Shown here: one piece after another, positions 54,549 through 57,208 of the stretch
How positions within the stretch are numbered: the first letter of the stretch is position 1
Layout of the letters: the number at the start of each line of letters is the position of its first letter
NCBI RefSeq assembly: GCF_044197065.1
Contig: NZ_JBIQOI010000015.1
Coordinates: forward strand, 1 to 57,208
Reading direction: 5' to 3'
Source of the DNA: Kluyvera ascorbata_C
GTDB lineage: Bacteria; Pseudomonadota; Gammaproteobacteria; Enterobacterales; Enterobacteriaceae
DNA: 57,208 bases
The notes under the pieces: generated by a model
The model's input: the letters and a program-made list of their open reading frames with translations, nothing else
Told to the model about the DNA's origin: nothing
Database searches by the model: none
Position numbers and translations under genes: made by a program

Positions 54549-55202
54549 CTATTTATGAGTGACTGCTCGAACGATACGATCGCCAGATACTTGAATTAAA
54601 TAAACCAGAACGACCAGCAATACCAGTACTGTATTCATCACGACCGCATTATATCCAATGTAGCCGTACTGATAGCCAATCTGCCCCAGACCGCCCGCAC
54701 CGACGGCACCGCCCATTGCGGAGTAGCCAACCAGCGTAATCAGGGTGATGGTTGCCGCATTGACCAGACCTGGCAGCGCTTCCGGCAACAGGACTTTACG
54801 GACGATCTGCATCGGCGTGGCACCCATTGCGCGGGACGCTTCAATCAGCCCGGTAGGGATTTCCAGCAGGGCGTTTTCCACCATACGTGCAATAAACGGT
54901 GCTGCACCGACCGTCAGCGGAACGATTGCCGCCTGCAGGCCGATAGAGGTACCAACAATAATGCGGGTAAATGGAATCATCCATACCAGCAGGATAATGA
55001 ACGGGATGGAGCGGAAGATATTCACCAACGCAGAAAGCACACGGTAAAGCTTGCCGTTCTCAATGATTTGCCCCGGACGCGTGGTATATAGAAGCACGCC
55101 GACCGGCAGACCAATCACGAAGCCGAAAAAGCCCGACACGAATGTCATTGCCAGCGTTTCCCAGACGCCGCGCGCCAGTAACCACATCATGGCTTCAGAC
55201 AT
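54549..55202 (-). CDS. metI: Methionine ABC transporter permease
   Basis: Membrane subunit of MetNIQ. The protein has 217 residues with five membrane segments and the EAA motif region (EASRAMGATPMQIVRKVLLPEALPG) that contacts MetN. The start overlaps the end of metN by 8 bases. Confidence 0.98.
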   Translation of the reverse strand: MSEAMMWLLARGVWETLAMTFVSGFFGFVIGLPVGVLLYTTRPGQIIENGKLYRVLSALVNIFRSIPFIILLVWMIPFTRIIVGTSIGLQAAIVPLTVGAAPFIARMVENALLEIPTGLIEASRAMGATPMQIVRKVLLPEALPGLVNAATITLITLVGYSAMGGAVGAGGLGQIGYQYGYIGYNAVVMNTVLVLLVVLVYLIQVSGDRIVRAVTHK

Positions 55203-56226
55203 AACCCAGTACCTCTACTTTTACATGGTGTTGCTGCAGCCAGGCGATGGCCGCTTGCGTATCTTCAGGGGTGCCGTGCATTTCTGTCAGCATAATGCCG
55301 AACTTCACGCCGCCCGCGTAATCCATCTGCGCGCTAATAATGTTGTTGTTCACGTTAAAGCGACGTGCGGTTTCCGACAGCAGCGGAGCATCGACCGAAT
55401 GGCCGGTAAACTCCATACGCAGCATCGGTACGCTATCGGCAGTCTGTGCTTCTTTAAGACGCGCCTGGTAATCTTCTGGAATATCCAGATGCAGCGTGGA
55501 CTGAATAAATTGCTGTGCCAGCGGCGTCTTCGGATGAGAGAAGACTTCGCTCACCGTATCTTGCTCGATAAGCTCACCGTTGCTGATAACCGCAACACAG
55601 TCACAGATGCGCTTTACCACATCCATTTCGTGGGTGATGAGTAGAATCGTCAGACCCAGGCGACGGTTGATGTCTTTCAGCAGTTCGAGGATGGAGCGAG
55701 TGGTTGCCGGGTCCAGCGCGCTGGTGGCTTCATCACACAGCAGAACCTTCGGGTTGCTGGCCAGAGCACGGGCAATCGCTACGCGCTGTTTTTGCCCACC
55801 GGACAGGTTCGCCGGATAGCTATCATGCTTGTCGCCCAGACCCACGAGGTCCAGCAGCTCAGTGACGCGACGCTTCACTTCTTCTTTAGGCGTATTATCG
55901 AGTTCCAGCGGCAGCGCAACGTTGCCAAATACCGTGCGTGAAGAGAGCAGGTTGAAGTGCTGGAAGATCATGCCAATCTGGCGACGCGCTTTAGTCAGCG
56001 CCGCTTCGGACAGTGCGGTAAGTTCCTGGCCGCCAACCTGAACGCTGCCTTCGGTCGGGCGTTCAAGCAGGTTGACGCAGCGAATCAGCGTACTTTTACC
56101 TGCACCGGATGCGCCAATGACGCCATAAATTTGTCCCGCAGGCACGTGCAGGCTAACGTTGTTCAGCGCCTGAATTGTGCGGTGGCCCTGTTGGAACACC
56201 TTGGTGATATTCGAAAGTTTAATCAT
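55195..56226 (-). CDS. metN: Methionine ABC transporter ATPase
   Basis: ATPase of the MetNIQ importer. The protein has 343 residues. It has Walker A GASGAGKST (about 38-46), signature LSGGQKQR, Walker B VLLCDEATSALD and a C-terminal ACT-like C2 domain (about 265-343). In E. coli this C2 domain binds methionine and inhibits transport. First gene of the minus-strand operon and preceded by tandem MetJ boxes. Confidence 0.98.
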   Translation of the reverse strand: MIKLSNITKVFQQGHRTIQALNNVSLHVPAGQIYGVIGASGAGKSTLIRCVNLLERPTEGSVQVGGQELTALSEAALTKARRQIGMIFQHFNLLSSRTVFGNVALPLELDNTPKEEVKRRVTELLDLVGLGDKHDSYPANLSGGQKQRVAIARALASNPKVLLCDEATSALDPATTRSILELLKDINRRLGLTILLITHEMDVVKRICDCVAVISNGELIEQDTVSEVFSHPKTPLAQQFIQSTLHLDIPEDYQARLKEAQTADSVPMLRMEFTGHSVDAPLLSETARRFNVNNNIISAQMDYAGGVKFGIMLTEMHGTPEDTQAAIAWLQQHHVKVEVLGYV

Positions 56227-56305
56227 TAGATTATTTATTATCGGTTAGGAGTTATCCGTGGCATTTTCTTCTGCCAGAGACGGGCGATGACCGTCAACAA
56301 AACGG

Positions 56306-56334
56306 ATGTTAAGGCATCTAGACGGCTAAATCAA
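56306..56334 (-). promoter_or_regulatory. metN promoter with tandem MetJ boxes in the spacer
   Basis: Minus-strand -35 TTGATT (56334-56329) and -10 TAACAT (56311-56306) are 17 bases apart. Plus-strand 8-mers AGGCATCT (56312-56319) and AGACGGCT (56320-56327) match the MetJ consensus AGACGTCT at 6 and 7 of 8 positions and fill the spacer. MetJ with SAM would block polymerase directly. Confidence 0.82.
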
Positions 56335-56374
56335 TCTGATTTATGCGATCGGCGCTTTCTTGCCTGTCGAAACA

Positions 56375-56383
56375 TGCGATACT
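56375..56383 (+). promoter_or_regulatory. Possible extended -10 promoter of gmhB
   Basis: TGC directly followed by GATACT resembles an extended -10 element, 32 bases before the gmhB start. No good -35 is seen. Confidence 0.35.
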
Positions 56384-56414
56384 AAAGATACAAGCCTTAA
56401 TCAGGAGCAACACG

Positions 56415-56978
56415 GTGGCAAAGTCTGTACCCGCAATTTTTCTCGATCGTGACGGCACGATTAATGTCGATCATGGCTACGTACATGAAATCGATGAGTT
56501 TGAGTTTATTGATGGCGTCATCGACGCTATGCGCGAATTAAAAGAGATGGGCTATGCGCTGGTGCTGGTGACTAACCAGTCCGGTATTGCTCGCGGGAAG
56601 TTCACCGAAGCGCAGTTTGAAACGCTGACGGAATGGATGGACTGGTCTCTGGCTGACCGTGGCGTTGACCTGGACGGCATCTATTATTGCCCGCATCATC
56701 CGCAGGGAACAGTAGAAGAATATCGCCAGGTATGTGATTGCCGTAAACCACACCCGGGAATGTTCAAATCCGCGCAGGAGTTTCTGCACATTGATATGGC
56801 TTCTTCTTATATGGTGGGTGATAAAGTAGAAGACATGCAGGCGGCTACGGCGGCGAACGTAGGTACTAAAGTACTGGTGCGTACGGGCAAACCTGTCACC
56901 GAGGAAGCGGAAAAGGCCGCGGATTGGGTGATTAATAGCCTTGCAGACCTGCCTGCGGCTATCAAAAAGCAGAAATAA
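56415..56978 (+). CDS. gmhB: D-glycero-beta-D-manno-heptose 1,7-bisphosphate 7-phosphatase
   Basis: Removes the 7-phosphate in synthesis of ADP-heptose for the lipopolysaccharide inner core. The protein has 187 residues of the HAD family. It has Asp11 and Asp13 in FLDRDGT, the SGIARGKF motif, and a zinc loop with CPHHPQG and CDCRKPHPGM (cysteines about 92, 107 and 109). The start is GTG at 56415, seven bases after AGGAG; a longer frame from 56343 would cross the promoter region. It is four residues shorter than E. coli at the C terminus. Confidence 0.97.
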   Translation: MAKSVPAIFLDRDGTINVDHGYVHEIDEFEFIDGVIDAMRELKEMGYALVLVTNQSGIARGKFTEAQFETLTEWMDWSLADRGVDLDGIYYCPHHPQGTVEEYRQVCDCRKPHPGMFKSAQEFLHIDMASSYMVGDKVEDMQAATAANVGTKVLVRTGKPVTEEAEKAADWVINSLADLPAAIKKQK

Positions 56979-57007
56979 ACGACGAAAAGGCGAAAAGGTG
57001 AGCGGTT

Positions 57008-57058
57008 GAAAGAAAAATGCATTTTTCCTCTTGTCAGCCTGAATTAACTCCCTATAAT
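57008..57058 (+). promoter_or_regulatory. Ribosomal RNA operon promoter P1 with UP-like element
   Basis: -35 TTGTCA (57031-57036) and -10 TATAAT (57053-57058) with the 16-base spacing typical of rrn P1, then a GC-rich discriminator (gcggcccc). An A/T-rich stretch at 57008-57028 fits an UP element. The segment 56979-57007 would hold Fis sites, which I cannot resolve. The 16S gene (rrsH by synteny) lies beyond the window. Confidence 0.85.
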
Positions 57059-57150
57059 GCGGCCCCACTGAGACGGAACAACGGCAAACAAGCCGCCGGG
57101 TCAGCGAGGTTCTCCTGAGAATCTCGACAGAGAAAAGCGAAATTAAACGC

Positions 57151-57178
57151 TTGACTCTGAAAGAGGAAAGCGTAATAT
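57151..57178 (+). promoter_or_regulatory. Ribosomal RNA operon promoter P2
   Basis: -35 TTGACT (57151-57156) and -10 TAATAT (57173-57178), 16 bases apart and about 120 bases downstream of P1, as in rrn operons. The window ends 30 bases later, before boxB/boxA or any rRNA sequence. Confidence 0.8.
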
Positions 57179-57208
57179 ACGCCACCTCGCAACAGTGAGC
57201 GAAAGCCG

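Noticed and set aside
57179..57208. 16S rRNA gene or boxA antitermination site at the right edge
   Set aside because: The window ends about 30 bases after promoter P2; no boxA or 16S sequence is present.

Overview
The window is a 57 kb stretch of enterobacterial core chromosome (family Enterobacteriaceae). Gene order follows the mrcB-to-rrnH region near 4 minutes of the Escherichia coli K-12 map, and nearly every protein resembles its E. coli counterpart along its full length. It is not E. coli K-12: from what I recall of that genome, yaeI (between yaeH and dapD) and yaeF (between nlpE and proS) are missing here, an ERIC element sits between frr and dxr, and FhuA and BamA have different surface loops. 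The stf fimbrial operon that Salmonella carries between fhuB and hemL is also absent. A relative such as Citrobacter, Enterobacter or Klebsiella fits; I cannot name the species.

Layout. Positions 1-2820 hold mrcB (PBP1b) with its leader and terminator. 2900-8946 is the Fur-type fhuACDB hydroxamate siderophore operon. 9043-14622 has hemL (minus), clcA and erpA (plus), then the minus-strand mtnN-btuF-yadS group. 14706-19120 has dgt, degP with a sigma-E promoter, and cdaR. 19234-24113 is minus-strand yaeH, dapD, glnD and map. 24255-27763 is the translation and nucleotide block rpsB-tsf-pyrH-frr. 27976-44069 is the envelope and replication supercluster dxr-uppS-cdsA-rseP-bamA-skp-lpxD-fabZ-lpxA-lpxB-rnhB-dnaE-accA. 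It makes the undecaprenyl carrier, CDP-diacylglycerol and lipid A, assembles outer membrane proteins, processes the envelope-stress anti-sigma factor, and supplies the replicative polymerase and acetyl-CoA carboxylase. 44175-50464 has ldcC, yaeR, tilS, rof/yaeP (minus), yaeQ, arfB and nlpE. 50638-56226 is minus-strand proS, rcsF-trmO and the MetJ-type metNIQ operon. 56415-56978 is gmhB, and the right edge carries tandem ribosomal RNA promoters whose 16S gene lies beyond the window.

I annotate 50 protein-coding genes. There are no prophages, insertion sequences, CRISPR arrays, tRNAs or rRNA genes. Repeats are REP/BIME palindromes at eight places and one ERIC element. The window looks like vertically inherited housekeeping DNA and I see no undescribed multi-gene system. 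The best leads are non-coding: a compact promoter, hairpin and terminator unit between dxr and uppS (29208-29305), a palindrome overlapping the predicted cdaR promoter, the ERIC element, and loss of the internal start that makes the short PBP1b form in E. coli.
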